Notes: a model not told the origin generated them from the sequence alone. Positions 33,748 through 42,275 are shown, numbered from the stretch's first letter. The stretch: 64,000 nt of DNA from Thermoflexus sp042408815 (GCF_042408815.1 NZ_JBHOQR010000005.1:19352-83351), one strand, 5' to 3'. A program made the numbers and translations.

Positions 33748-34923
33748 ATGGGAGTCACGGATTACTATGTCTGGCGGGAATTCGAGGATCGCATCGGCGG
33801 AGAGCGGATCCGCTGGGCGGGGAAGCCAGGCCTGGAGATCTGGAGCCATGTCGATCCGGGTGTGGCCCTCATCGCCCAGGTGATGGAGATCGGCCCCGAG
33901 GATCACGTCCTTGATTTGAACTGCGGGGTGGGATGGTTGGGGGTGCTGGCCGCCCGACGTACAACCGGTCGGATCATCCTGGCCAGCGACCACGGCCTGG
34001 CGGTGGAAGCTGCTCGGCGCACGATGGCGATGAACGGCTTGGAGGGGCGCGCCCGGATCTTCCATGGCGATGGCTATCCCCTCCTGGAGCCCGGGTCTTT
34101 TGATGTGGTTCTTTTGAACATCCCCAAGGGCAAGGAGGTAGCGCAACGCCTGGTGCGCCTCGCGGCATGGGCGCTGAAGCCTGGGGGACGGCTCTATCTG
34201 GCCGGGCCGAAGCGAGGCGGCGTAGACAGCATCATCGCTTACGCCCGGGATCTCTTCGGTCGGGCTCCAGTATGGGCGTATGGAAGCGGCTATCGAGTGG
34301 CGGTGGCCTCCCGCCCGGCTCACCTGGAGATCGAGCCTCCCGGAGATGATTTCGTGGAACGGGAGGCGGTCGTTCGGGGCCGCCCATGGCGCTTCATCAC
34401 TCGCCCTGGCCTGTTCTCGTGGTCTGCCCTGGATGAGGGAACCCGTCATCTCATCGAACAGATGGAGATCCGCCCCGCGGATCACGTTCTGGATCTGGGA
34501 TGCGGATATGGGATCGTAGGGGTGATCGCCGGCCACGAAGCGCGGGAAGGTCGAGTGGTGATGGTGGATATCAGTGCGGCGGCCCTGGAGGCGAGCCGCC
34601 GCACTCTGGCCCTTTATTCCCTGCCTCACGTGGAAGTCCGTCTCAGTGACGTCATCGATGGCGTGCGGGGAGAACTGTTCGATGTCGTGGTGACCAATCC
34701 GCCGATCCACCAAGGCTTCGGAGTCGAACGGGAAGTCGCCACACAATTCGTATATGATGCTCCTTCTGTGTTGCGCCCTGGAGGGCGGCTCTATCTGGTT
34801 GGGGCGGTGGTGCTGCCTTATCGCACGATCATTGAGCGGGTCTTTGGAAACGTGGAGATCCTGTTCGATGATCGCCATTATCGGGTGTATCGGGCACTCC
34901 ACATGCCCCGCCGGCTTCGATAG
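33748..34923 (+). CDS. Tandem-domain class I methyltransferase, RsmC/RlmG-like
   Basis: A 391-residue SAM-dependent methyltransferase with two Rossmann domains. The first (residues about 40-185) has the SAM loop VLDLNCGVGWLG; the second (about 215-385) has VLDLGCGYGIVGVI and the catalytic NPPIHQG. The degenerate-plus-active tandem layout and NPPxHxG motif match RsmC (16S rRNA m2G1207) and RlmG families that make N2-methylguanosine in rRNA. The length is slightly above RsmC of E. coli (about 340). The start at 33748 is the first ATG after the ssrA terminator; the longer frame would begin inside tmRNA. Confidence 0.82.
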   Translation: MGVTDYYVWREFEDRIGGERIRWAGKPGLEIWSHVDPGVALIAQVMEIGPEDHVLDLNCGVGWLGVLAARRTTGRIILASDHGLAVEAARRTMAMNGLEGRARIFHGDGYPLLEPGSFDVVLLNIPKGKEVAQRLVRLAAWALKPGGRLYLAGPKRGGVDSIIAYARDLFGRAPVWAYGSGYRVAVASRPAHLEIEPPGDDFVEREAVVRGRPWRFITRPGLFSWSALDEGTRHLIEQMEIRPADHVLDLGCGYGIVGVIAGHEAREGRVVMVDISAAALEASRRTLALYSLPHVEVRLSDVIDGVRGELFDVVVTNPPIHQGFGVEREVATQFVYDAPSVLRPGGRLYLVGAVVLPYRTIIERVFGNVEILFDDRHYRVYRALHMPRRLR

Positions 34924-35063
34924 CTGGCGCGGTTGGCCGTTCCCCCGATTCCGATAGCCCTCCCCGGCCTCTCTATCCGATGCCGGAAGTCGGAACCGCG
35001 CCCGCTCCAGCGCCCCCGGTCCAAAGGGCTTCCCCAAAATCTGGGAACGACCGCGGCATCCCA

Positions 35064-35093
35064 TTGACAGCCCTTCATTCGAAACGGTATAAT
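35064..35093 (+). promoter_or_regulatory. Promoter of rpsU
   Basis: TTGACA (35064-35069), 18-base spacer, TATAAT (35088-35093). Both boxes match the sigma-70 consensus exactly. It lies 39 bases before the rpsU start. Upstream, 34924-35063 shows no gene. Confidence 0.85.
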
Positions 35094-35132
35094 GGGCTGA
35101 AGAACTCTATACCCAGAAAGGGGGTGGGGACA

Positions 35133-35345
35133 TTGGCCCGCGTGATCATTGAGGAGGGGGAGTCCTTCGAGTCGGCCCTCAAGCGATTCAACAAGCAGAT
35201 CCAGGCCGACAAGTTGCTATCGGAGCTGCGGCGCCGGCGCTACTATGAGCCGCCCAGTGTGATCCGCAAGCGCAAAAAGGCGGCCAAGCTGCGCAAAAGC
35301 CGGCGCACGACTTTGAAGGCCCTGCGAGCGGCTGGTTTGCTGTAA
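35133..35345 (+). CDS. rpsU: 30S ribosomal protein S21
   Basis: A 70-residue S21: MARVIIEEGESFESALKRFN, then LLSELRRRRYYEPPSVIRKR and a basic tail KKAAKLRKSRRTTL. It is a small-subunit protein helping initiation near the anti-Shine-Dalgarno helix. The start codon is TTG (35133), fixed by the family N-terminus and by GGGGGTGGGGACA upstream. It is preceded by a consensus promoter and followed by a 14-bp hairpin. Confidence 0.95.
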   Translation: MARVIIEEGESFESALKRFNKQIQADKLLSELRRRRYYEPPSVIRKRKKAAKLRKSRRTTLKALRAAGLL

Positions 35346-35359
35346 GCGCGGCAAGGTAG

Positions 35360-35400
35360 ACAAACAAAAGGGTGGGGATCGCCGAAGGCGATCCCCACCC
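35360..35400. terminator. Shared terminator between rpsU and the convergent small gene
   Basis: Perfect 14-bp stem GGGTGGGGATCGCC/GGCGATCCCCACCC (35370-35400) with loop GAA. The T-rich side (CTTTTGTTTG) is on the minus strand, so it serves the small membrane-protein gene best, but the stem is strong enough to act in both directions. Confidence 0.75.
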
Positions 35401-35472
35401 GAGAATCTCGCGAGTTGCTCGAAGGGCGGATCGAGCTATCTCTCCCAGCTCGAACCTGACCTCTGAACACCC

Positions 35473-35667
35473 TCAAGGGAGCATCTCCGTCTTCAGCACG
35501 GCGTCCAGCACGATCATCGCGGCCAGCGCCAGAGGCACCGCAGTGCCCAGATGATAGAGCCATCCATATTTCGCAGGCGGGATCGCATAAAGCGCCAGGG
35601 CGCACAGCTCCAGCGCGATCCCGATGATGAGGCCACCGATGACGACAGCAACCCGTTTGGCCAGCAT
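35473..35667 (-). CDS. Small membrane protein of unknown function (64 aa)
   Basis: A 64-residue protein with two hydrophobic helices: VAVVIGGLIIGIALELCALALYAI and LGTAVPLALAAMIVLDAVL, joined by PPAKYGWLYH. No family is recognised. AGGAGGAGATCGGGG precedes the ATG, and a matching promoter is found 200 bases upstream and a terminator downstream, so it is a real single-gene transcript. Confidence 0.65.
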   Translation of the reverse strand: MLAKRVAVVIGGLIIGIALELCALALYAIPPAKYGWLYHLGTAVPLALAAMIVLDAVLKTEMLP

Positions 35668-35865
35668 CCCCGATCTCCTCCTGCCTCAGCGTTCTCCGGC
35701 TATTCAAATGGAGGCAACCGAACCTGGTATAGGCCCGATGAGCCGCCCCTCTCTGCTCCCTGCTCCGTGGGGCCTCTCGACCTCACCGCTATCCGAAGCC
35801 CTCGCACGGGCGAATGAGGGAGCCGCCAGAGACTCCCCGCGGCCGATCTTTCTTGAACGGTGTAA

Positions 35866-35894
35866 ATTCTAATCCCCCCATGAACGCTCGTCAA
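35866..35894 (-). promoter_or_regulatory. Promoter for the 64-aa membrane protein gene
   Basis: Minus-strand -35 TTGACG (35889-35894), 17-base spacer, -10 TAGAAT (35866-35871). It implies a leader of about 190 bases. The stretch 35668-35972 otherwise shows no gene I trust; an open frame at 35700-35951 lacks coding character. Confidence 0.55.
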
Positions 35895-35972
35895 TGCAAC
35901 CCGTGGAAAATGAAGAGCCCGCGGGAGAAAAAAGAGAGCGGGTCGTTTCATCGCCTGCCCCGCTCCGCCGGC

Positions 35973-36239
35973 TCAGAACCACCCCATGAGAAGCGCCCGG
36001 AGAAACTGCCCCGCCAGTTCGATCAACAGGATCGCCACCAGGGGGCTGAAATCCAGCCCGCCCACCGGGGGGAGGTAGCGCCGCAGGGGATTCAACACGG
36101 GCTCCACCGCGCTCGCCAGGAGGCGTCGGGCTGGATGCCACGGATCGAGGCCGATCCAGGAGGCGAACACATAAAACACAATCAGAAGCACGTAGAGATT
36201 GACCAGGGCATCGATCAGGGAGCTCAGCATTCCAGGCAT
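35973..36239 (-). CDS. yggT: YggT family membrane protein
   Basis: An 88-residue YggT/YlmG family protein with two helices: LIDALVNLYVLLIVFYVFAS and FSPLVAILLIELAGQFLRAL, and the family motif EPVLNPLRRYLPPVGGLDFSP between them. Homologues are linked to cell division, osmotic shock resistance and membrane-complex assembly. It sits 81 bases downstream of yggS, the usual neighbour. The start is the ATG at 36239 with GAGGAAAGCGACC; an upstream TTG is less likely. Confidence 0.9.
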   Translation of the reverse strand: MPGMLSSLIDALVNLYVLLIVFYVFASWIGLDPWHPARRLLASAVEPVLNPLRRYLPPVGGLDFSPLVAILLIELAGQFLRALLMGWF

Positions 36240-36320
36240 GGTCGCTTTCCTCAAGGAAATTCGCGGGGCCGTGATAATGGCTCCCGTCCTCCAGGCCCTC
36301 TACGGGAAGGGCAACGAGCG

Positions 36321-37064
36321 TCATGACGAGGGACGCTCGCCGAAAATCGCCCGCCCCAGGCGGACCATGGTTGCGCCCTCTTCGATGGCCACCTCGAAAT
36401 CGTCGGTCATGCCCATGGAGAGATGCTCCCAGGAGCCCTGGGGGAACCGCGCAGCCAGCGCGTCCCGCAGCGTTCGGAGCCGGCGAAACACCGGTCGGAC
36501 CGCTTCGGGATCGGGGGCGATGGGCGCGACGGTCATCAACCCGAGGACCTCCAGGCCGGGCTGATCCAGGATCCGGGCGACCGCCTCGAAGAAAGCCTCC
36601 CGCTGAGCCGCATCGTCCTCCCAGCGATCCAGAGGGAAGCCGTATTTGCTCGCCTCGCCGGAGACATTGCACTCCAGCAGGATCCTCGCCCGTTGCCCCC
36701 TCTCCCCCGCCAGCCGGCTGAGCCTCTCCGCCAGCGGCACCGAGTCAACGGAATGGATCACGTCGAACAGGCTCAGGGCCCGCCGGGCCTTCCGCCGTTG
36801 CAGATGGCCGACCATATGCCATCGGATCGCCACCGCGCCGCCCAGCATGGCCTGCACCTGCGGGATTTTCCCCTCCGCTTCCTCCACCCGGTTCTCCCCG
36901 AAGATCCGCAGCCCACAGGCATACGCTTCCAGGATCCGCTCCGGCGGCACTGTCTTGGTCACGGCCACCACGGTGATCTCCCCCGGATCCCGGCCAGCCC
37001 GACGAGCTGCGCGCGTGATCCGTTCCTGAACCTGTTCCCAGCGCTCCGCGATGGAGGAGTTCAT
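36321..37064 (-). CDS. yggS: PLP homeostasis protein YggS/PLPBP family
   Basis: A 247-residue single-domain alanine-racemase-fold protein that binds pyridoxal phosphate through the Lys of VVAVTKTVPPERI (residue about 37) and balances B6 vitamers and amino-acid pools. Family landmarks: GENRVEEAEGK near 57, WHMVGHLQRRKAR near 82, IHSVDSVPLAERL near 105, GLMTVAP near 172 and SMGMTDDFEVAIEEGATMVR near 217. The length is normal. The ribosome-binding site is poor (CGAGG directly at the ATG). It is followed by yggT as in many genomes. Confidence 0.94.
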   Translation of the reverse strand: MNSSIAERWEQVQERITRAARRAGRDPGEITVVAVTKTVPPERILEAYACGLRIFGENRVEEAEGKIPQVQAMLGGAVAIRWHMVGHLQRRKARRALSLFDVIHSVDSVPLAERLSRLAGERGQRARILLECNVSGEASKYGFPLDRWEDDAAQREAFFEAVARILDQPGLEVLGLMTVAPIAPDPEAVRPVFRRLRTLRDALAARFPQGSWEHLSMGMTDDFEVAIEEGATMVRLGRAIFGERPSS

Positions 37065-37174
37065 CCTCGAGAAGCCACCCGGATGGATTTCGAGCGGATG
37101 CGGTTGGGCTCGAAGCGAGCCGGCGGAGTGGGTCGCCGCGGGCGATCCGGTTCCCCCTCAAACCCTGGGGATCC

Positions 37175-38635
37175 TCACCCCTTGATCACTGCAATCGGCC
37201 GGAGCCGGGCGACCTTCTTGGCGATCCCCGCGTGATGGACCACCTCGACCACGCGGCTGACGTCCTTGTAAGCTCGCGGAGCCTCCTCGGCCAGCCCGGC
37301 CATGGAGCCGGCGCGGACGACGATGCCCTGGCTTTCCAGTTCGGCCTTGAGCTTCTCGCCGCGGATCTCCCGCTTGGCCTGGGCACGGCTCATGACACGG
37401 CCGGCCCCGTGGCAGGTGCTTCCGAAGGTCTGGGCCATAGACCCGGGCGTCCCCAGTAACACATACGACGCCGTGCCCATCGAGCCGGGGATCAGAACCG
37501 GCTGCCCGATATCCACGTATTTCTTCGGCAGCCCTGGGGAGCCCGGACCCCAGGCGCGGGTGGCCCCCTTCCGATGGACGCACACAGTCATCCGTTGGCC
37601 GTCGATCTCGTGGGTTTCGATCTTACCCATGTTATGGGCGATGTCGTAGACCTGCCAGACGTCGTGGGCGATGCCCTTCGGCTGGAGGACCTCCTCAAAG
37701 CTCTTGCGGATGTAGTGAGCCAGGATCTGGCGATTGCAGAAGGCGAAGTTCGCCGCGCAGGCCATCGCCTTCAGGTAATCCTGCCCCTCCGGGCTATCGA
37801 TGGGCGCGCACATCAGCTCCTTGTCGGGCAGCTTGATGCCGTACTTATGGATCACCCGCTCGAAGCGCTGGAGGTAATCGGTACAGATCTGGTGGCCGAA
37901 GCCGCGGGAGCCGCAATGGATCTGGACGGCGACCTGCCCCTCGAAGAGCCCCATTCGCTCCGCGCCCACTGGATCAAAGATCTCATCCACCACATCCACC
38001 TCGATGAAGTGGTTCCCGGCGCCCAGGGTGCCCAGCTGATCCTTCCCCCGCTCTTTGGCCTTAGGGGTAGCCTTGTCCGGATCCGCGTTGGGCATGCAGC
38101 CGAATTCCTCAGTGTGCTCCAGATCCTCGGGCCGGGCGTAGCCGTGGCGCAGCGCCCAGCGGGCTCCCTCCGCCAGCACTTCGTCCAGTTGCCGCGCCGT
38201 CAGGGGGACATGCCCTTCGGAGCCCACCCCGCTGGGGCAGTTGGAATAGATCCGCGACGCCAGCTCCGCCAGATGTGGCGCGATCTGTTCGTAGGTCAAA
38301 TTGGTCGCCAGCAGCCGCACGCCGCAGTTGATGTCATAGCCTACCGCGCCGGGAGAGATAATTCCTCCCGGCACCTTGCTGGCCATTACGCCACCCACGG
38401 GCATCCCATAGCCTTGATGGACATCCGGCATGACCACCACATAACCCACCAAACCCGGTAGCGAGGCCACATTCACCGCCTGATGCACCGACAGGTCCCC
38501 CAGGGCATCCTCCAGCAGCTCCTCGTCCGCGTAGATGCGGACGGGGACATTCATCCGCGGGTCGAACGAGGTGGGCAGTTCCCAGAGATACTCATGGATC
38601 CGTCGGAAATCTTGTTTCCGGATCTCCCGCGCCAT
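37175..38635 (-). CDS. rtcB: RNA-splicing ligase RtcB
   Basis: A 486-residue RtcB, the GTP- and Mn-dependent ligase joining RNA 2',3'-cyclic-phosphate (or 3'-phosphate) ends to 5'-OH ends. Metal ligands and catalytic motifs visible: GGVMASKVPGGIISPGAVGY then DINCGVR (metal Cys, about 95-100), GAGNHFIEV near 205, HCGSRGFGHQ near 235 and the guanylylated His in STCHGAGRVMSR near 405. The length matches the archaeal-type enzyme, which works with archease. The start at 38635 (MAREIRKQ) has AGGAGGGAGATC. The archease gene is 11 bases upstream. Confidence 0.96.
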   Translation of the reverse strand: MAREIRKQDFRRIHEYLWELPTSFDPRMNVPVRIYADEELLEDALGDLSVHQAVNVASLPGLVGYVVVMPDVHQGYGMPVGGVMASKVPGGIISPGAVGYDINCGVRLLATNLTYEQIAPHLAELASRIYSNCPSGVGSEGHVPLTARQLDEVLAEGARWALRHGYARPEDLEHTEEFGCMPNADPDKATPKAKERGKDQLGTLGAGNHFIEVDVVDEIFDPVGAERMGLFEGQVAVQIHCGSRGFGHQICTDYLQRFERVIHKYGIKLPDKELMCAPIDSPEGQDYLKAMACAANFAFCNRQILAHYIRKSFEEVLQPKGIAHDVWQVYDIAHNMGKIETHEIDGQRMTVCVHRKGATRAWGPGSPGLPKKYVDIGQPVLIPGSMGTASYVLLGTPGSMAQTFGSTCHGAGRVMSRAQAKREIRGEKLKAELESQGIVVRAGSMAGLAEEAPRAYKDVSRVVEVVHHAGIAKKVARLRPIAVIKG

Positions 38636-38646
38636 GATCTCCCTCC

Positions 38647-39090
38647 TCACACATCGAACACCAGCTCTACCCAGTAACGCCCATCCTCCTGCCGGATCGC
38701 CACATTATGATAGGTCACCGCCTTTATATATTTTCGCATCTCCCGGGTCCGTTCTCCATAAGCAGTCGCGCGAAGGCGACCGAGGGAATCCGGATCCCCG
38801 GGATCCGGCGGGCGGAGCTCATGGAGCTCAAACCGCTTGAAAGCCAAGTGCTCCCGCTCCGTGTGGTAGACCAGCTCGTTCAACCAGGCCACCAGCAATC
38901 CCTCAAGGCTGGCCGCCTCCACCTCAATTTCCCGCCGCTCGGACTCTCCCAGGGCATCCAGGTCAACCAGCAGGCTATACATCCCCATCGCCGCGTTCGC
39001 GAACAGCTCCGGCAGCGTCCGCCCATAGGCTCGGATGGCCCAGTCCGCCGTGTGGGGGATCTCCTCAAAGGGGATTCCAACGCTGGACAT
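38647..39090 (-). CDS. Archease, RtcB activator
   Basis: A 147-residue archease family protein (DUF101). It accelerates RtcB guanylylation and broadens its nucleotide use. Family features: IPHTADWAIRAYGRTLPELF near the N-terminus with the metal-binding Asp, LLVAWLNELVYHTE in the middle and IKAVTYHNVAIRQEDGRYW near the C-terminus. GGAACGGGGCAT precedes the ATG. It lies directly upstream of rtcB, the partner it needs; the two are surely cotranscribed. Confidence 0.95.
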   Translation of the reverse strand: MSSVGIPFEEIPHTADWAIRAYGRTLPELFANAAMGMYSLLVDLDALGESERREIEVEAASLEGLLVAWLNELVYHTEREHLAFKRFELHELRPPDPGDPDSLGRLRATAYGERTREMRKYIKAVTYHNVAIRQEDGRYWVELVFDV

Positions 39091-39217
39091 ATGCCCCGTT
39101 CCTCCCGCGGTCGATTTCCTAAGAGAAAGCCGCACGCTGGAACAACGAACCCAGAGCCTGTCATTCGCGGTTCCTGTTCGTAGATGGCCTCCACCCGGCC
39201 ATCGGCACGGCCTTCGC

Positions 39218-40267
39218 TCAGGGAACCACCTGGATCTCGGGCGCTCCCTCCAGACGGCCGATGGCCCAGGCTGATTCGCCGGCCTCCGCCATCCGGGCGC
39301 AGAAGGCCTCCGCATCGGCCGGAGCGAAGGCCAGCAGCAGCCCTCCGGAGGTCTGGGGATCATACAGCAAGGCCTCCGTGATCTCATCGATCGAGGGCTC
39401 CAGACGCACGTGCGGTCGGTAGAACTCCCGGTTCCGCCAGAGGCCTCCGGCGAAGGCCTCCGCCTCCGCGCAGCGCCGCGCGCCCCGCATCCAGGGGAGC
39501 CGGCGAGCCTCCAGGACCGCCCCCACCCCGGAGGCCTCCACCATCTCCCACACATGGCCCAGCAGCCCGAACCCGGTCACATCCGTGGCGGCGTGGGCGT
39601 TGCATTTCACCGCCAGCCGGGCGGCCGTCTTGTTCAGCCGCATCATCCATGCCATCGCCTCTTCGATCTCCTCCGGCCAGGCCAGATCCCGCTTAAGGGC
39701 GGTGGTGATCACCCCGCTCCCCAGCGGCTTCGTCAGGACCAGGACATCCCCCGCCCGGGCCCCGGATTTCCGCAGGATCCGTTGCGGATGCGCCACGCCC
39801 GTGACCACCAGACCGAACTTCGGCTCGCGGTCGGTGACCGTATGGCCGCCGAGAACAACCCCGCCCGCCTCGGCCACCTTATCCGCCGCCCCCTTTAGGA
39901 TCCGAACCAGGATCTCCAGATCCAGGCTGTCCGGAAACGCCACCAGATTGAGGGCGAAACGGACCTCCCCGCCCATGGCGTAGATATCGCTCATCGCGTT
40001 GGCCGCAGCGATGGCGCCATAGGCGTATGGGTCATCCACCACCGGCGGGAAAAAGTCGGCGCTCTGGACGAGGGCCGTCTCCTCGTCCAGCTGATAGACG
40101 GCCGCATCATCCGGCGCCTCGATCCCGATCAGGACCGCCGGATGGGGCAGGGGCGGGATTTCCTCGTGGAGCCGGCGCAGCACGTGCGCCAGGGCCTCCG
40201 GGGCCATCTTGCTGGCTCAACCTGCGCACGAAGCCAGCGCCGTCAGGCGAATCGTCTTATTGTCCAC
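39218..40267 (-). CDS. selD: Selenide, water dikinase (selenophosphate synthetase), selenocysteine-containing
   Basis: A 349-residue SelD making selenophosphate from selenide and ATP for selenocysteine and selenouridine synthesis. The plain open frame starts at 40207, but that loses the catalytic N-terminus. Reading upstream in frame gives LTALASCAG, then UGA (40217-40219), then ASKMAPEAL, matching the SelD Gly-rich loop. UGA falls at position 17 and the essential Lys at 20, as Cys17/Lys20 in E. coli SelD. The start is GTG at 40267 with AGGAG eight bases upstream. Other family blocks are intact: GGHTVTDREPKFGL and TDVTGFGLLGH. A hairpin follows the UGA at SECIS distance. Confidence 0.93.
40172..40192 (-). 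promoter_or_regulatory. Candidate bacterial SECIS hairpin in selD
   Basis: Minus-strand stem CTGGCGCA/TGCGCCGG (8 bp including one G-U) with loop CGTGC, starting 24 bases after the UGA. Bacterial SECIS elements sit in this range, inside the coding region, where SelB binds the loop. Confidence 0.5.
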
Positions 40268-40367
40268 CGATCGGCTCCTGAAGGATCTGGAGGAACGCTG
40301 AGCAGGAGCTCGCAGGCATTGCCCTGGAAAAGTATAACCTGGAATCGAGCGGCCGTTCCGCCCGAGT

Positions 40368-41183
40368 TCACACCCTTGTGATCCGGGTCCCCCGGATCCG
40401 TGGGGGATCCCGCAAGGCATCCCGGAGCGCCCCGGGGCGTCGCCCGGAGAAGATCCAGACCTCAAGCTCGGGATCCCGTTCCACCCAGCGCAGGGCCATT
40501 TCCAGCTTGGCACGCATCCCCCCGGTGACATCGATCCCCCGGGATGCGCCGACCGCGCCCTGGATCTCTCGGAACCCTTCTGGGGTCAAATGGGGGATCA
40601 CCTGATGTCCATCCGGCCCATCCGCGAGGACGCCGGCCACATCCCCCACCAGCAAAACGCGGGTGGGCCGAAGGGATTCCAGGAGCGCGTCGAACACCTG
40701 CTCAGTGGACAGGATCGCCGCTCCCCGTTCCCGATCGAAGACCACATCGCCCCCCGTCAGGGGGATGAGGCCGACCTCCCAGGCCCGCTGGAAGGCCCGG
40801 ACTTCAAAGGCCGCCGGGCGCCCTCCGGCCGCCTCCGCGACGGCGGAGGGTGGGATGCTGAGGGTCGGCAAGCCGGCAGCATGGAAGGCCCGACGGACCT
40901 GCATGTGGAGCTCCGCTGCCGCGAGGGCCACCTCGGCGAACCCCCACCAGTCCTCTAGCCGGGAGATCCCCTCGTGGATACGGGTGCGGGCAGCTGCGGC
41001 GTGGCCGAAGGATCCACTGCCATGGCCCACCAGGATCCGCAACCCCGGGCGTTCCGTCATCGCTTCGCGGATCTCCTTCGCCAGCCGGCGGATGACCCGG
41101 AGGCGAGCCCGTCGCTCCCGGCGCTTATCCGTGATCAGCGAGCCGCCCAGCTTGATGAAAACCCGTTCGCCGGAATCCCGCAT
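40368..41183 (-). CDS. Isopentenyl phosphate kinase
   Basis: A 271-residue amino-acid-kinase-fold enzyme of the IPK family that phosphorylates isopentenyl phosphate to isopentenyl diphosphate. Signatures: FIKLGGSLITDK near residue 10, GHGSGSFGHAAA near 55 (catalytic His region), the LTGGDVVFD block near 140 and GVLADGP near 180 with DVTGGMRAKLE near 215. This enzyme defines the alternative mevalonate pathway of archaea and is known in some Chloroflexota. GGAGGGGAAGGGCG precedes the ATG. Partner phosphomevalonate decarboxylase is not in the window. Confidence 0.88.
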   Translation of the reverse strand: MRDSGERVFIKLGGSLITDKRRERRARLRVIRRLAKEIREAMTERPGLRILVGHGSGSFGHAAAARTRIHEGISRLEDWWGFAEVALAAAELHMQVRRAFHAAGLPTLSIPPSAVAEAAGGRPAAFEVRAFQRAWEVGLIPLTGGDVVFDRERGAAILSTEQVFDALLESLRPTRVLLVGDVAGVLADGPDGHQVIPHLTPEGFREIQGAVGASRGIDVTGGMRAKLEMALRWVERDPELEVWIFSGRRPGALRDALRDPPRIRGTRITRV

Positions 41184-41219
41184 CGCCCTTCCCCTCCAGG
41201 ATCCAACGGCCTGCCCGAT

Positions 41220-42275
41220 CTACTCCAGCCGATGGAGGCGGCGGACGTTCGCGATGAGCCCTTCCACTGAAGGCTCATCGGTCCGAGGGGGCGGACCCAG
41301 AGGGTCCACGACCTCTTCATGGCCCAGCCAGAGGCGGAACGCGGCCAGCACCCCATAGGCCAGGGCGTCCCGATGGTATCCGCCCTCCAGCACAAAGACC
41401 AGGCGCCCCTGGCAGAGGGTGTCCGCCAGCTCCGTGAGCCGCCGGGTCAAGGCCGCAAACCCAGAGACCGTCATGGTCAACCCTCCCAGAGGATCCCCCC
41501 AGTGAGGATCATAGCCGGCGGAGACCAGCAGGATCTCCGGTTCGAAGCGGCGGGCAGCCGGGGCGATCACCGCCTCGAAAATCCGTTCGAACCCCCGATC
41601 CCCCACGCCCATCGGCAGGGGGAGATTGATCGTAGCCCCTTCCCCGGGCCCCGCCCCGATCTCCCGCCAGTGCCCGGTCCCCGGATAGATCCCCCACTGA
41701 TGAGTGGACAGATAGAGAACGGAGGGATCCGTATAGAAGATGGCCTGGGTGCCATTGCCGTGGTGGAGATCGAAGTCCACGATCATCACCCGGCGAGCCC
41801 CCAGCTCCTCCCGGGCGAAGCGAGCGCCCAGGGCGATGTTGTTGAAAATACAGAAGCCCTCGCCGTGATCAGGGAAGGCGTGATGGCCCGGAGGGCGGAC
41901 CAGGGCGAAGGCCCGGCCGGCCCGGCCTTCCCAGACAGCGGCGACGGCGGTCTCGACAGCCCCGGCCGCTCGCAGCGCCGCCTCAAAAGAGCGTGGAGTC
42001 ACATACGTTTCATCGCCCGGGAAATTCAGGCCACCCCCGCCGCGTTCCGCCAGACGGCGCACCCGCTCCACGTAGTTGGCCTGATGCACCCGGTTGAGCC
42101 GCTGCAGGGGGATCGGCTCAACCGGAAGCGCCATGGTCTGGTCCAGAATGCCGTGGGCTCGCAGGACGTCGAGGATCCGCTCCAGGCGATCGCGGCGCTC
42201 AACATGTTGGGGATCATCATGCTCCAGGAAGATCGGATCGAAGGCATAGGCGACCACCATCGCGCCCTCCGGCAT
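41220..42275 (-). CDS. Histone-deacetylase-family amidohydrolase (AcuC/HDAC-like)
   Basis: A 351-residue zinc amidohydrolase of the class II HDAC-like group (acetoin utilisation/acetylpolyamine families). Zinc and catalytic motifs are intact: RPPGHHAFPDHGEGFCIFNN near 130, VDFDLHHGNGTQ near 170, SAGYDPHWGDPLGG near 255 and LEGGYH near 305. The substrate (acetyl-lysine proteins or acetylpolyamines) cannot be told from sequence. Starts at 42275 or 42260 (MVVAYAF) are both possible; each has a purine-rich site upstream. It heads the IPK-selD-archease-rtcB run. Confidence 0.9.
   Translation of the reverse strand: MPEGAMVVAYAFDPIFLEHDDPQHVERRDRLERILDVLRAHGILDQTMALPVEPIPLQRLNRVHQANYVERVRRLAERGGGGLNFPGDETYVTPRSFEAALRAAGAVETAVAAVWEGRAGRAFALVRPPGHHAFPDHGEGFCIFNNIALGARFAREELGARRVMIVDFDLHHGNGTQAIFYTDPSVLYLSTHQWGIYPGTGHWREIGAGPGEGATINLPLPMGVGDRGFERIFEAVIAPAARRFEPEILLVSAGYDPHWGDPLGGLTMTVSGFAALTRRLTELADTLCQGRLVFVLEGGYHRDALAYGVLAAFRLWLGHEEVVDPLGPPPRTDEPSVEGLIANVRRLHRLE

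Noticed and set aside
32971..35064. 697-codon minus-strand open frame
   Set aside because: It runs through tmRNA and antisense to the RsmC-like gene; composition is not protein-like.
35700..35951. 83-codon minus-strand open frame upstream of the 64-aa gene
   Set aside because: No ribosome-binding site or family resemblance; a consensus promoter (35866-35894) lies inside it.
39218..40207. selD starting at the first ATG (329 residues)
   Set aside because: It lacks the catalytic Cys/Sec and Lys; the GTG-initiated frame through UGA restores the exact family N-terminus.
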